A stretch of DNA of 21,936 nucleotides. Source: an uncultured Rhodospirillales bacterium. Lineage in GTDB: Bacteria > Pseudomonadota > Alphaproteobacteria > Rhodospirillales > Defluviicoccaceae. The DNA is taken from positions 1 through 21,936 of the forward strand of contig CAKZLS010000306.1 of assembly GCA_937127205.1 (NCBI GenBank), in the 5' to 3' direction. The position numbers and the translations under genes are program-made. Shown one piece after another: positions 14,100 through 21,720 of this stretch. How positions within the stretch are numbered: the stretch's first letter is position 1; every line of letters begins with the position of its first letter. The notes under the pieces were generated by a model. That model searched no databases. It worked only from the letters and a program-made list of their open reading frames with translations, and was not told where the DNA came from.

Positions 14100-15500
14100 A
14101 TGCCGCTTCATGCCAAGAACGACATCCGAGCACAATTGCTTGATGACGTCTATGCCTCGGACGACCTGTCGGTCGTCATGCCCAAGTATACCATACCGAA
14201 GGATCAACATTCCCCGAGGCAAGCGTTCAGCGTCGTTCGAGACGAGTTGATGCTCGACGGCAATTCGCGCCAGAACCTGGCCACCTTTTGCCAAACCTGG
14301 GTCGAGCCGGAGGTCCACGACCTGATGGATCTCTGTATCGACAAGAACTTGGTGGACAAGGACGAGTATCCGCAGTCGGCGGAGATCGAGAAACGCTGCG
14401 TCCATATGATGGCCGACTTGTGGAACGCGCCGGACGCAGCCAACACCATCGGCTGCTCCACCACGGGTTCCAGCGAGGCGGCGATGCTCGGCGGCATGGC
14501 GATGTTGCGGCGCTGGCGGGCCAAGGTGAAAGCGCAGGGAAAACCAACCGATAGGCCGAACCTGATCACCGGCCCGGTGCAGATCTGTTGGCACAAGTTC
14601 GCCCGTTATTGGGATATCGAACACCGCGAGATTCCCATGGAAAAAGGGCGCTTGCTGATGACCCCGGAAGAGGTCCTCAAACGCTGCGACGAAAACACCA
14701 TCGGCGTGGTTCCCACGCTCGGCGTTACCTTCACCTGCGACTACGAACCGGTAAAGGCGGTGGCCAATGCCCTGGATGACTTGCAACGGGATACCGGGCT
14801 CGACATCCCCATGCACGTGGACGGTGCCAGCGGCGGTTTTCTCGCTCCCTTTTGCGCGCCCGGCCTGGAGTGGGATTTCCGCATTCCCCGGGTCAAGTCC
14901 ATCAATACCTCCGGTCACAAATTCGGATTGGCGCCGCTTGGCGTGGGCTGGATTATTTGGCGGGAAACCGTGGATCTTCCCGAGGATCTAATTTTTAACG
15001 TGAACTACCTCGGCGGCAACATGCCGACCCTGGCCCTGAATTTCTCCCGTCCCGGGGGACAGATTGTCTGCCAGTATTACAACTTTCTCCGTCTCGGCCG
15101 GCAAGGCTACCGCAAGATCCACAACGCGTGTTACGAGACGACCCGCTACATCGCCGAGGAAATCGCCAAATTGCCGCCGTTCGAGATTATCTACGGCGGC
15201 GATCCGAACGGCGGCATTCCGGCCGTGGCCTGGAAGCTCAAGGACGGCTTCGATACCAATGGCTACACGCTGTACGACCTCGCCGATCGTCTTCGCAGCC
15301 GCGGCTGGCAGGTGCCGGCCTATTCTCTGCCGGCCAATCGCGAAGATCTCGTCATCCAGCGCATCCTGGTTCGCCATGGCGTCAGCAAGGACCTGTGCGC
15401 GCTGTTAATGGACGACCTGAAGCGATGCCTCGAATACTTCAGGGATCATCCCATTTCCCGGCCGCTCGGCGGCGACGAGGCCAGTGGGTTCCACCACTAA
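14100..15500 (+). CDS. gadB: Glutamate decarboxylase
   Basis: This 466-residue PLP enzyme has exactly the length of E. coli GadB. It converts glutamate to GABA and CO2 and consumes one cytoplasmic proton. Clear family blocks are present: NSRQNLATFCQTWVEPEVHD, GSSEAAMLGGMAMLRRWR, GPVQICWHKFARYWD, the PLP-contacting Asp241 in HVDGASGGFLAPF, and the aldimine Lys274 in SINTSGHKFGLAPLGVGW. The C-terminus ends FHH, so His465 is retained. In E. coli GadB the equivalent tail histidine blocks the active site at neutral pH and is released at acid pH. AGGAGA lies 9 bases before the ATG. An amidotransferase gene follows after 27 bases. No GABA/glutamate antiporter (GadC) is visible in the window. Confidence 0.96.
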   Translation: MPLHAKNDIRAQLLDDVYASDDLSVVMPKYTIPKDQHSPRQAFSVVRDELMLDGNSRQNLATFCQTWVEPEVHDLMDLCIDKNLVDKDEYPQSAEIEKRCVHMMADLWNAPDAANTIGCSTTGSSEAAMLGGMAMLRRWRAKVKAQGKPTDRPNLITGPVQICWHKFARYWDIEHREIPMEKGRLLMTPEEVLKRCDENTIGVVPTLGVTFTCDYEPVKAVANALDDLQRDTGLDIPMHVDGASGGFLAPFCAPGLEWDFRIPRVKSINTSGHKFGLAPLGVGWIIWRETVDLPEDLIFNVNYLGGNMPTLALNFSRPGGQIVCQYYNFLRLGRQGYRKIHNACYETTRYIAEEIAKLPPFEIIYGGDPNGGIPAVAWKLKDGFDTNGYTLYDLADRLRSRGWQVPAYSLPANREDLVIQRILVRHGVSKDLCALLMDDLKRCLEYFRDHPISRPLGGDEASGFHH

Positions 15501-15527
15501 AATTCGGACCGCGAAGGGGCAAAGACA

Positions 15528-16337
15528 ATGTGTGAGCTATTTGCCGTTTCGAGTTCGGTGCCAGTAACGGTTACCTACTCGCTGCATGCCTTTGCCGAGC
15601 ACGGCGGTCTGATGCACCCCAATAAGTCAGGATGGGGAATAGCATATCGCGAGGGCAGGGACGCGCTCCTCATCAAGGAACCGGGACCGGCAAGCGAAAG
15701 TCCCTGGGTGCGGTTGATCGAATCGCGGCCGCTGACCAGTAACTGCGTCATTGCCCACGTCCGATACGCCACGGCCGGAGATCCCAGCTTCGCCAACACC
15801 CATCCGTTTATGCGGGAGCTTGGCGGGCGCATGCATCTGTTCGCGCACAACGGCGGGTTCGAGGGAATCTGGAGTAAGCTGAGGTTGCGATCCGGCGGCT
15901 TCCGGCCCACCGGCGAGACGGATTCCGAGTACGCCTTCTGTATGCTCCTGGAACGTCTCGCTCCGCTATGGCGCGCGAGCGAGGAGCCACCGCCGCTTGC
16001 GAACCGGCTGTCGATCGTCGGAGAAGTGGCCGGTGAGCTCGCGTCCATGGGGCCCGCCAACTTTCTGTATTCTGATGGCGACGTGCTCTTTGCCCACGCC
16101 CACAAGCGGCATTGGGATGAAGGCGGCGGGACCTTCAGCGAGGCGCGGCCTCCTGGCCTCAGCTTTGCCCGACAAAGCGGCTTGTCGGTCAAGGGACTCA
16201 GCGTGGAGGCGCCGGATCCCGACACGACCGTTGTCTATCTGGCCAGTGTGCCGCTGACCGGCGAAGGATGGGAGCCGCTGGCCGAGGGGACGGTTCTCGC
16301 CTTGCGCGATGGCGTCGAGGTTTCGCGTGTGGAATAG
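15528..16337 (+). CDS. Class-II glutamine amidotransferase domain protein (YafJ-like)
   Basis: This 269-residue single-domain protein starts MCELFAVSS. After Met removal Cys2 becomes the N-terminal nucleophile of Ntn amidotransferases. Other family marks are AHVRYATAG (76-84) with the glutamine-binding Arg79, NTHPF (90-94), AHNGG (106-110, oxyanion hole) and GETDSEYAF with Asp132. No synthase domain is attached, so it may act as a free glutaminase or gamma-glutamyl hydrolase, like other YafJ-type proteins of poorly defined role. GAAGGGG precedes the ATG by 8 bases. The 27-base gap to gadB suggests one mRNA. It might release glutamate and ammonia for acid defence next to the decarboxylase; that link is inference. 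Confidence 0.88.
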   Translation: MCELFAVSSSVPVTVTYSLHAFAEHGGLMHPNKSGWGIAYREGRDALLIKEPGPASESPWVRLIESRPLTSNCVIAHVRYATAGDPSFANTHPFMRELGGRMHLFAHNGGFEGIWSKLRLRSGGFRPTGETDSEYAFCMLLERLAPLWRASEEPPPLANRLSIVGEVAGELASMGPANFLYSDGDVLFAHAHKRHWDEGGGTFSEARPPGLSFARQSGLSVKGLSVEAPDPDTTVVYLASVPLTGEGWEPLAEGTVLALRDGVEVSRVE

Positions 16338-16449
16338 TGGCGCCGTTGAAGAGCTGGAAGTGCGGTTTGGTGCATATTAGTACTCGAGCCTGGACCACTC
16401 GACGGGCGATGACGTAGGGTATGGAATTGGGAGAAATGAGGTGGGAAAA

Positions 16450-16791
16450 ATGCGGAATATTGCTGTTTTGCTGACATTCGCTGCTCTGATCATTGCGGCG
16501 GCGCCGGCCCCTGTACGCGCCCAAGACGAAGTATGCTTGAACACGGTCGAGCAGGTTTTGGGCAACCACGGCATGACAATGAGCGATGTGGACGTTTACG
16601 GCTGGCGGACCGATCGTTTCGCCTACAAGGGCGGCGAGGACGGGCCGGTGGACGGCTACCGGTTTTATGGCCGCCCGAAGTCCTGCAAGGACGGCGAGCT
16701 TTCCATCGAAATGGGGAGCGACTGCGGCCTCCAGGACACCTTCACCCACGGCGGCTGCCGGATCAAGGGGATCCCGCACATTTGGTGGTGA
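16450..16791 (+). CDS. Small secreted four-cysteine protein, unknown family
   Basis: This 113-residue protein starts at ATG 16450 with GAGGTGG 6 bases upstream. The frame also has a GTG at 16441, but that overlaps the Shine-Dalgarno. A clean signal peptide (RNIAVLLTFAALIIAAAPAP, cut after VRA) sends it to the periplasm. The mature part of about 89 residues has four cysteines (VCLN, KSCK, SDCG, GGCR) that probably form two disulfides. It also has a Tyr/Gly-rich middle (YGWRTDRFAYKGG, VDGYRFYGRP) and ends HIWW. I do not recognise a family. It sits between the amidotransferase and the antiporter in the same direction, with gaps of about 110 bases on each side. Confidence 0.72.
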   Translation: MRNIAVLLTFAALIIAAAPAPVRAQDEVCLNTVEQVLGNHGMTMSDVDVYGWRTDRFAYKGGEDGPVDGYRFYGRPKSCKDGELSIEMGSDCGLQDTFTHGGCRIKGIPHIWW

Positions 16792-16895
16792 TTTCACCCC
16801 TCTCTGAGGGTATCGCTCGTTCAGGGATACACAATAGACGGTGAGCGCGGTCGCCCGGCCTCAACCTTGACGTCTGAATATAGCAGGGGGCTCGC

Positions 16896-18158
16896 GTGAC
16901 CATATTCCTGACCATTGCCATCGTTCTGGGCCTGACGGCGCTGTTCGCTTACCTGAACGAGCGCTTTCTGGGGCTTCAACAGACCATTGGCCTGATGGTC
17001 TTGGCACTCGTCGGAACGCTTTTCATTGGCGTGCTCAAAGCCACGGGTGTCATAGATTTGGTGCCAGAGGTTCAAGCCTTCGTCACCAGTCTCGCCCTTC
17101 ATGAAACGCTGCTCAACGGCGTGCTGTGTTTCATGCTGTTTGCCGGGAGTATCAACGTCAAAGCGCGCGTTCTGGGCGAGGAGAAATGGGTCATTCTCAC
17201 GTTGGCCATCGGCGCGACCCTCATCGCCGCAATCCTGATCGGCGGCTCACTTTGGGGCTTGTTCGCGTTTTTTGGTGTCGGACTGACGCTTATTTATGCG
17301 CTGATTTTCGGAGCGCTCATTTCTCCCACCGATCCCATCGCCGCGCTCGCCATTCTGGGAAAGGTCGGCATGCCGCCGAAGCTCGAAGCGATCATAACCG
17401 GCGAGTCCCTGTTTAACGATGGCGTCGGCGTTGTGGTATTTACCATCTTCGTGACCGTCGCCGTCGGCACCGAACAGCCGACGGCGGGCGATGCACTGGT
17501 TATGTTTCTCCGCGAAGTGCTCGGCGGTATCGCATTGGGATTCGCCGCCAGCGGGCTGATGCATCACATGCTTGTCCGGACCAGCGATTACGGTACGCAG
17601 GTTTTGATTTCGCTGTCCATCGTCGCGCTCGGCTATGCCGTGGCCGAGCACCTGGAGATTTCCGGCCCCATCGCCATGGTGGTCACCGGCTTGGTCATCG
17701 GCAATTACACCATGCCCAGGCTGGGGCAGGGAGAGCGGCTGCCTTTCAAGACTTTCTGGCGCGCGGTCGACGAGGTTTTGAACTCGGTTCTGTTCGTGCT
17801 CATCGGCCTGCATATCGCCGTGGTTCCCCTGTTCGCTCCCGGCATCCCGACGGCGCTCTGCGCTATCGTCGTCTGCCTGATGGTTCGGTGGATCAGCGTC
17901 TATCTGCCGCTGAATGCGCTCTCCATGGCGGGTGCGTTGAAAGCGGACACGCTCGGGCTGACCAATTTGTTGACGTGGGGTGGACTCCGCGGCGGGCTCG
18001 CCATCGCCATGGCCCTTTCCCTTCCCAACGGTCCGGAAAAGGACATTATCCTGCACATGACCTATGGCGTGGTGGCGTTTTCGATTATCGTCCAGGGCCT
18101 GAGTATCGGCCGGATATTCAAAGCGGATCAGATGAAATGCCTGCTGAAGAGGGGGTGA
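16896..18158 (+). CDS. Monovalent cation/proton antiporter, CPA1 family (Na+/H+)
   Basis: This 420-residue inner-membrane protein has about 12-13 hydrophobic segments. GTG 16896 follows AGGGGG at good spacing. Diagnostic CPA1 motifs are present: GALISPTDPIAALAILGK, with Asp146 in the TDP unwound helix, and GESLFNDGVGVVVFTIF, with the Asn174-Asp175 ion-binding pair. A later GGLRGGLAIAMALSLP motif carries the conserved arginine. It exchanges Na+ (or K+/Li+) for protons and supports pH and salt homeostasis. It lacks the long cytoplasmic tail of plant and animal NHEs. A K+-channel gene follows after 36 bases, so the two are probably one operon. Upstream decarboxylase and amidotransferase genes run the same way. 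Confidence 0.94.
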   Translation: MTIFLTIAIVLGLTALFAYLNERFLGLQQTIGLMVLALVGTLFIGVLKATGVIDLVPEVQAFVTSLALHETLLNGVLCFMLFAGSINVKARVLGEEKWVILTLAIGATLIAAILIGGSLWGLFAFFGVGLTLIYALIFGALISPTDPIAALAILGKVGMPPKLEAIITGESLFNDGVGVVVFTIFVTVAVGTEQPTAGDALVMFLREVLGGIALGFAASGLMHHMLVRTSDYGTQVLISLSIVALGYAVAEHLEISGPIAMVVTGLVIGNYTMPRLGQGERLPFKTFWRAVDEVLNSVLFVLIGLHIAVVPLFAPGIPTALCAIVVCLMVRWISVYLPLNALSMAGALKADTLGLTNLLTWGGLRGGLAIAMALSLPNGPEKDIILHMTYGVVAFSIIVQGLSIGRIFKADQMKCLLKRG

Positions 18159-18194
18159 CGCTGCCACCCTCCACAATGTTCCCGGATCCCGTTC

Positions 18195-18866
18195 ATGATC
18201 AGAAAACCAACCTTTCGCAGTCTTCGCCAGTCGCGCTTTTTGCTGCTGCTGATAGCATTGGTCTTGCTCCTTCTGGTCTCGCCGTTTCTCGGTGACAGCC
18301 TTATTCACGAAGCGTATTTCGTTTTATTGTCCGCCCTTGTCATGCTCTCCGCCGTTCGGATCGCAAGCGAGAACCGGGTGCAACAGATCGTTGCCCTGGT
18401 GCTGGCGGTTCCCTGGTTGGCGATGAGCCTGTGGGGACTGTTCCAAGAACACACCAATCTGACGATCGCCGCGAGTTTGTTATTTGCCGTTTTCGGCGTT
18501 TATGTTCTGGGTCTTGTCCTGGGTCGAATAATCAGCGCTCCGGAAGTCGATTTCGATATCATTTTGGGAGCGGTCGCGGCGTACCTGTTGATTGCGATCA
18601 TTTGGACCACGACTTACATCATCATTTATAATTTTGACCCGCAGGCCTTCGCACTGATCGAGGGCGAAACCCGGCCGTTGTTTCATCAGTTCCTGTACTT
18701 CAGCCTAACCACGCTGACGACACTGGGCTATGGCGATATCACTCCGGTGCACCCCTTCGCTCAGGTCTGGGCGACGCTGGAAGCGGTCGTCGGGACGCTC
18801 TATATGGCGCTGTTGGTGGCCCGCCTCGTCGGCATGTATCACAGCCAGAAACCTCGAGCCCGGTAA
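18195..18866 (+). CDS. Two-pore-helix K+ channel family membrane protein (Ion_trans_2)
   Basis: This 223-residue protein has six predicted membrane helices: four short N-terminal ones (about 14-30, 39-55, 62-82, 88-110) and the pore pair (about 122-146 and 195-214). The pore loop reads SLTTLTTLGYGDITP. The filter TLGYGD (176-181) differs from the usual TVGYGD by Val to Leu, seen in some bacterial channel proteins. The tail after the last helix is short, with no RCK or cyclic-nucleotide domain, so gating is not obvious. It probably passes K+ across the inner membrane, balancing charge or osmotic pressure with the adjacent antiporter. The Shine-Dalgarno is weak (GGAT). The start was chosen as the first ATG before the helices. 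Confidence 0.88.
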   Translation: MIRKPTFRSLRQSRFLLLLIALVLLLLVSPFLGDSLIHEAYFVLLSALVMLSAVRIASENRVQQIVALVLAVPWLAMSLWGLFQEHTNLTIAASLLFAVFGVYVLGLVLGRIISAPEVDFDIILGAVAAYLLIAIIWTTTYIIIYNFDPQAFALIEGETRPLFHQFLYFSLTTLTTLGYGDITPVHPFAQVWATLEAVVGTLYMALLVARLVGMYHSQKPRAR

Positions 18867-18894
18867 GATCGAACTTTGTCGGCAAGGGGCGCAC

Positions 18895-18945
18895 TAGAGC
18901 AATATCCGTTCAAGTGGAGTCACTTGACCGGATTTACTTGCTCTA
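18895..18945. repeat. Alphaproteobacterial dispersed palindromic repeat
   Basis: A 51-base imperfect palindrome has terminal arms TAGAGCAA (18895-18902) and TTGCTCTA (18938-18945). Inner arms TCCGTTCAAGTG and CACTTGACCGGA flank a 4-base centre. Elements of this AGAGCA...TGCTCT type are scattered between genes in many alphaproteobacteria. A degenerate partial second copy follows (TTTAGAGCAC from about 18958). No T-tract follows on the plus strand, so it is not a standard terminator for the channel gene. Confidence 0.6.
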
Positions 18946-19025
18946 AAAATCAATAGTTTAGAGCACGGTGTTTCCGCAGGCACACATCTTCAAGGGAATG
19001 CGTATGTTCCGGGCGTGAGGATACG

Positions 19026-19154
19026 ATGCGACACAAAACCGTGATTTCCAAAGCACTTCTGATGGCCCTGATCGGGCTGACAACCGCGGCCTGCGGCAAC
19101 ATGAAAACAGATCCGAATTCTTACCAATTTATCGAGAGCCGTAAGGACCCTTGA
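19026..19154 (+). CDS. Small lipoprotein, 42 residues
   Basis: ATG 19026 follows GTGAGGATACG, a good Shine-Dalgarno. The 42-residue product begins MRHKTVISKALLMALIGLTT and continues AACG, a signal sequence with a plausible lipobox and Cys23 as the acylated residue. The position -3 residue is Thr, which is acceptable but not ideal. The mature peptide would be only 20 residues (GNMKTDPNSY after the Cys, ending in a charged tail). It does not carry the CG.KGPLY pattern of LptM and does not resemble entericidin closely. It ends 7 bases before the convergent response-regulator stop. Small lipoproteins of this size are easily missed; the function is unknown. Confidence 0.6.
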   Translation: MRHKTVISKALLMALIGLTTAACGNMKTDPNSYQFIESRKDP

Positions 19155-19161
19155 GCGCAAT

Positions 19162-19824
19162 TTATGGCTTTAAGGCGCTGCCTTTGACCTTGCGGCAGAC
19201 CAGAACTGTCTTGACCAGTTCCAGCGATGAGCGAACTCGCATCTTGCGCATCACGTGACCGCGATGGATTTCCACGGTCTTGGGGCTGATTTCCAGCAGG
19301 CGGGCAATCTCCTTGGTTGAGTTTCCATCCACCACCAGGTCCATCACTTCGCGTTCCCGCGGACTGAGGGTGTCCATGCGCTCCAGTATGTCGATGGCTT
19401 CGGCTCGCCACGTTCGCCACTCGGTGTCCATGCGCACGCACTGTTGAACCCGTTCGAGAAGCTCGTCGTCTTCGAACGGCTTTTCCAGAAAGTCCACCGC
19501 GCCCACCTTCATGGCTTGGACGGCGGTGGGAATGTCGCCTTGACCGCTGATCAGGATGGCAGGGCGAAAATCGCCCTTGCCTGCGAGTTTCTCCAACAGC
19601 TCCACGCCGGTCATGCCAGGCATGTAGACGTCGCTCACCACGCAGCCGGGCCGGGTCGGCTGGTAGGCGCCGAGGAAGTCCTCGGCGCACTCGAACACCT
19701 CCACATCCAGCCCGGTGGATTCCATGAGATAGCGCAGCGACTTACGGATGCCGCCGTGATCGTCGATTACGAAGACGGTGGAGGGGGCTTCGGTGACGGA
19801 AGCGGTGGTGTCATGCGGCGGCAT
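19162..19824 (-). CDS. FixJ-family response regulator (REC + LuxR-type HTH)
   Basis: This is a 220-residue DNA-binding regulator. The receiver domain (about 15-128) has the acidic pair Asp21-Asp22, the phospho-acceptor Asp65 in CVVSDVYMPGMTG, Ser93 in LISGQGD and Lys115 in FLEKPF. The LuxR/FixJ output domain (about 152-215) reads LSPREREVMDLVVDGNSTKE and then IARLLEISPKTVEIHRGHVM. I chose ATG 19824 (MPPHDTTASV). The open frame reaches 20055, but those extra 77 residues only translate the kinase gene in another frame. The start overlaps the end of the kinase gene by 14 bases, a translationally coupled pair, so this is its cognate partner. Target genes are unknown. Confidence 0.94.
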   Translation of the reverse strand: MPPHDTTASVTEAPSTVFVIDDHGGIRKSLRYLMESTGLDVEVFECAEDFLGAYQPTRPGCVVSDVYMPGMTGVELLEKLAGKGDFRPAILISGQGDIPTAVQAMKVGAVDFLEKPFEDDELLERVQQCVRMDTEWRTWRAEAIDILERMDTLSPREREVMDLVVDGNSTKEIARLLEISPKTVEIHRGHVMRKMRVRSSLELVKTVLVCRKVKGSALKP

Positions 19825-21532
19825 TGTTTGTCTCGCTGATCGGTAGGGTGAAATGGAGGGCGCCCCCTCCGGCAAATTGGGGCGGAGACTGGCTGTCGCG
19901 GGACTCGGCCCAAATGCGTCCGCCGTGGTCCTCGACAATGGTGCGGCAGATTGCCAAACCCATGCCCATTCCCTCCCTCTTGGTGGTGAAGAACGGATCG
20001 AAGATCTGAGCCGCCGTATCAGGTGAGAGGCCTGTGCCGGTATCGTGAACGCCAATCTCGAGTTCGCGCTCCTGGACCGTTGCCCGGAGAACGATTTTCC
20101 GGGTGGGCGGGAGCGCCTCCGTGATTGCCTCCATGCTGTTGCGAAGGAGGTTGAGGAGCGTCTGTTCGATCTCTACAGCGTTGACGTTCACGGGTACCGC
20201 GACAGAGGGGAGATCGATGACCAATTCGATGCCGTGGCGTTGCAGATCCTTACGGATCAGGTTGGCGACGGAACCCACAACGCTGGCAATGTCGGAGGTT
20301 GCGCGGTGCTGCGGGGCCTTGCGGACGAAGCGAGAGACATTTTGGATGATGTCCCGAGCGCGTTTGGCTTCGGCATAGGTCTCGTTGATGGCGTCTTCCA
20401 GGTCTTCCACGGTCCAACGGTCCGCCGCCAGCCGGCGCAGTGAGCCGTTGCAATAGTTGACGATGGCGGCGATGGGCTGGTTCAACTCGTGCGCCAGCGC
20501 CGCGGTCATCTCGCCCATGGTGGCAATACGCATATAGCGCGTCAGCTGGTTTTGGTGATCGCGCGCCTCTTCTTCGCCGCGCACCCGTTCGGTGATGTCA
20601 CGCGAAAAAATGGAGACAGCGGTGGGAGCGCCTGAGCCGTCCATTACCGGGTGGGCGCTGAGATGCAGGCACCGGTCCCGCCAAACGACGTCCGCGTGCA
20701 TACCCTTCGCCTCGGCCAGCACACCGGCCACCATGTCCTGCAACGGGACGCCGGGACCGGGATCGAACTGCTCAGGGAGAGATCGTCCCACCAGGTCGCG
20801 GGGCTGGCGGCCGAAACCTTGGGCGCCCGCGCGATTGATCGCTAAGATCACTCCGTTGGCATTAACCATGGCGATCATGTCGTCCACCGCGTCGATCATC
20901 GACTGCAGCGTCGCGCGGCTGCGCCTGACGGCTTGCTCCGCCTGTTTGCGCTGAGTGATATCGGTGCGAATGCAGACGCGCCCGCCGTCGGATGTCGGGT
21001 GCTCGGTGGCCAGCAGCCACCGGCCGTCGCTTAATCGCTCTTCGCAGGTGCCGCCGCGCACGCGATGGGCGTGAAGGCGGCGCTGCAGCCAGTCCTCGGC
21101 GGGACTGTCCACGCAATACGCCCCCTTGCTCAGAGCGTCGCGGAGAACCTGCTCATAGGACGCGCCGGGGTGAAGCAAAGACGCCACCGCCGGATAGAAC
21201 GCACGGAACTTGGCGTTACAGAGGATAAGGCGATCGTCGGCATCCCAAAGAGCGAAGCCTTCGGTTATGGACTCGATGGCGTTCGTTAGCTGACGCTCGA
21301 TTGCACTCCCGTCGGCAGCAGGGGCCGGGGCGGAGCGGGCCGAGGGTGCCGGTTTGCGGTTGCTCGCGGGAGAACTTGAAACCCAGCGCACCAGGGAATT
21401 GAGCCGTTTCAGGCGGGCGAATTCGGCGTCGCGCTCGACACGCGCTGAACCGCGAACGGTTGATCCGGCGGCCCGGCCCAGGGCCAAAGCGGCTGCATAT
21501 CGGCCGCCCCGTGTCCTGACGGTTCGTTTCAT
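19811..21532 (-). CDS. Soluble PAS-PAS sensor histidine kinase (FixL/DctB-like core)
   Basis: This 573-residue cytoplasmic kinase phosphorylates the overlapping FixJ-like regulator. After a basic, Ala/Pro-rich N-terminus (1-75) come a first PAS (about 82-195, SITEGFALWDADDRLILCNA) and a second PAS (about 205-315, MIDAVDDMIAMVNANGVILA). The HisKA helix has ATMGEMTAALAHELNQPIAA with phospho-acceptor His348. The ATPase domain has the N box NLLRNSMEAI (Asn465), DTGTGL (497-502) and FFTTKREGMGMGLAI. No membrane helices are seen, so the signal is internal. I do not see the haem-binding pattern of FixL. I chose ATG 21532 over GTG 21562; neither has a clear Shine-Dalgarno. Confidence 0.92.
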   Translation of the reverse strand: MKRTVRTRGGRYAAALALGRAAGSTVRGSARVERDAEFARLKRLNSLVRWVSSSPASNRKPAPSARSAPAPAADGSAIERQLTNAIESITEGFALWDADDRLILCNAKFRAFYPAVASLLHPGASYEQVLRDALSKGAYCVDSPAEDWLQRRLHAHRVRGGTCEERLSDGRWLLATEHPTSDGGRVCIRTDITQRKQAEQAVRRSRATLQSMIDAVDDMIAMVNANGVILAINRAGAQGFGRQPRDLVGRSLPEQFDPGPGVPLQDMVAGVLAEAKGMHADVVWRDRCLHLSAHPVMDGSGAPTAVSIFSRDITERVRGEEEARDHQNQLTRYMRIATMGEMTAALAHELNQPIAAIVNYCNGSLRRLAADRWTVEDLEDAINETYAEAKRARDIIQNVSRFVRKAPQHRATSDIASVVGSVANLIRKDLQRHGIELVIDLPSVAVPVNVNAVEIEQTLLNLLRNSMEAITEALPPTRKIVLRATVQERELEIGVHDTGTGLSPDTAAQIFDPFFTTKREGMGMGLAICRTIVEDHGGRIWAESRDSQSPPQFAGGGALHFTLPISETNNAAA

Positions 21533-21562
21533 TCCATTTCTGCGGCCAACGACGAGCCCCAC

Positions 21563-21720
21563 CTATGTAGGGTAGTCATCCCGTTACAACTCCAATATTT
21601 AGTGGCGATCAACTTTAGAGCACACCCGTATCGCCGTTTGCAACCATTTTCGAGTGCAACCGAAGATTGTTTCGGGGTTGGATCGTTTGGCGCTCCGGAG
21701 ATCCCTTGGCAGGGGCGTAT
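21563..21720. other. Intergenic stretch between the kinase gene and the right-edge gene
   Basis: This 158-base gap lies between two minus-strand genes. It contains a TTTAGAGCACAC stretch (about 21611-21622) that resembles one end of the palindromic repeat at 18895, but I find no matching second arm. I could not define a promoter or a terminator. Confidence 0.3.

Noticed and set aside
17247..18308. 353-codon minus-strand open frame
   Set aside because: Antisense to the antiporter; the translation is polar His/Gln/Asp-rich text typical of a complement of a membrane-protein gene.
19825..20055. 77-residue N-terminal extension of the response regulator
   Set aside because: It only translates the kinase gene in another frame; the receiver domain begins normally after ATG 19824.
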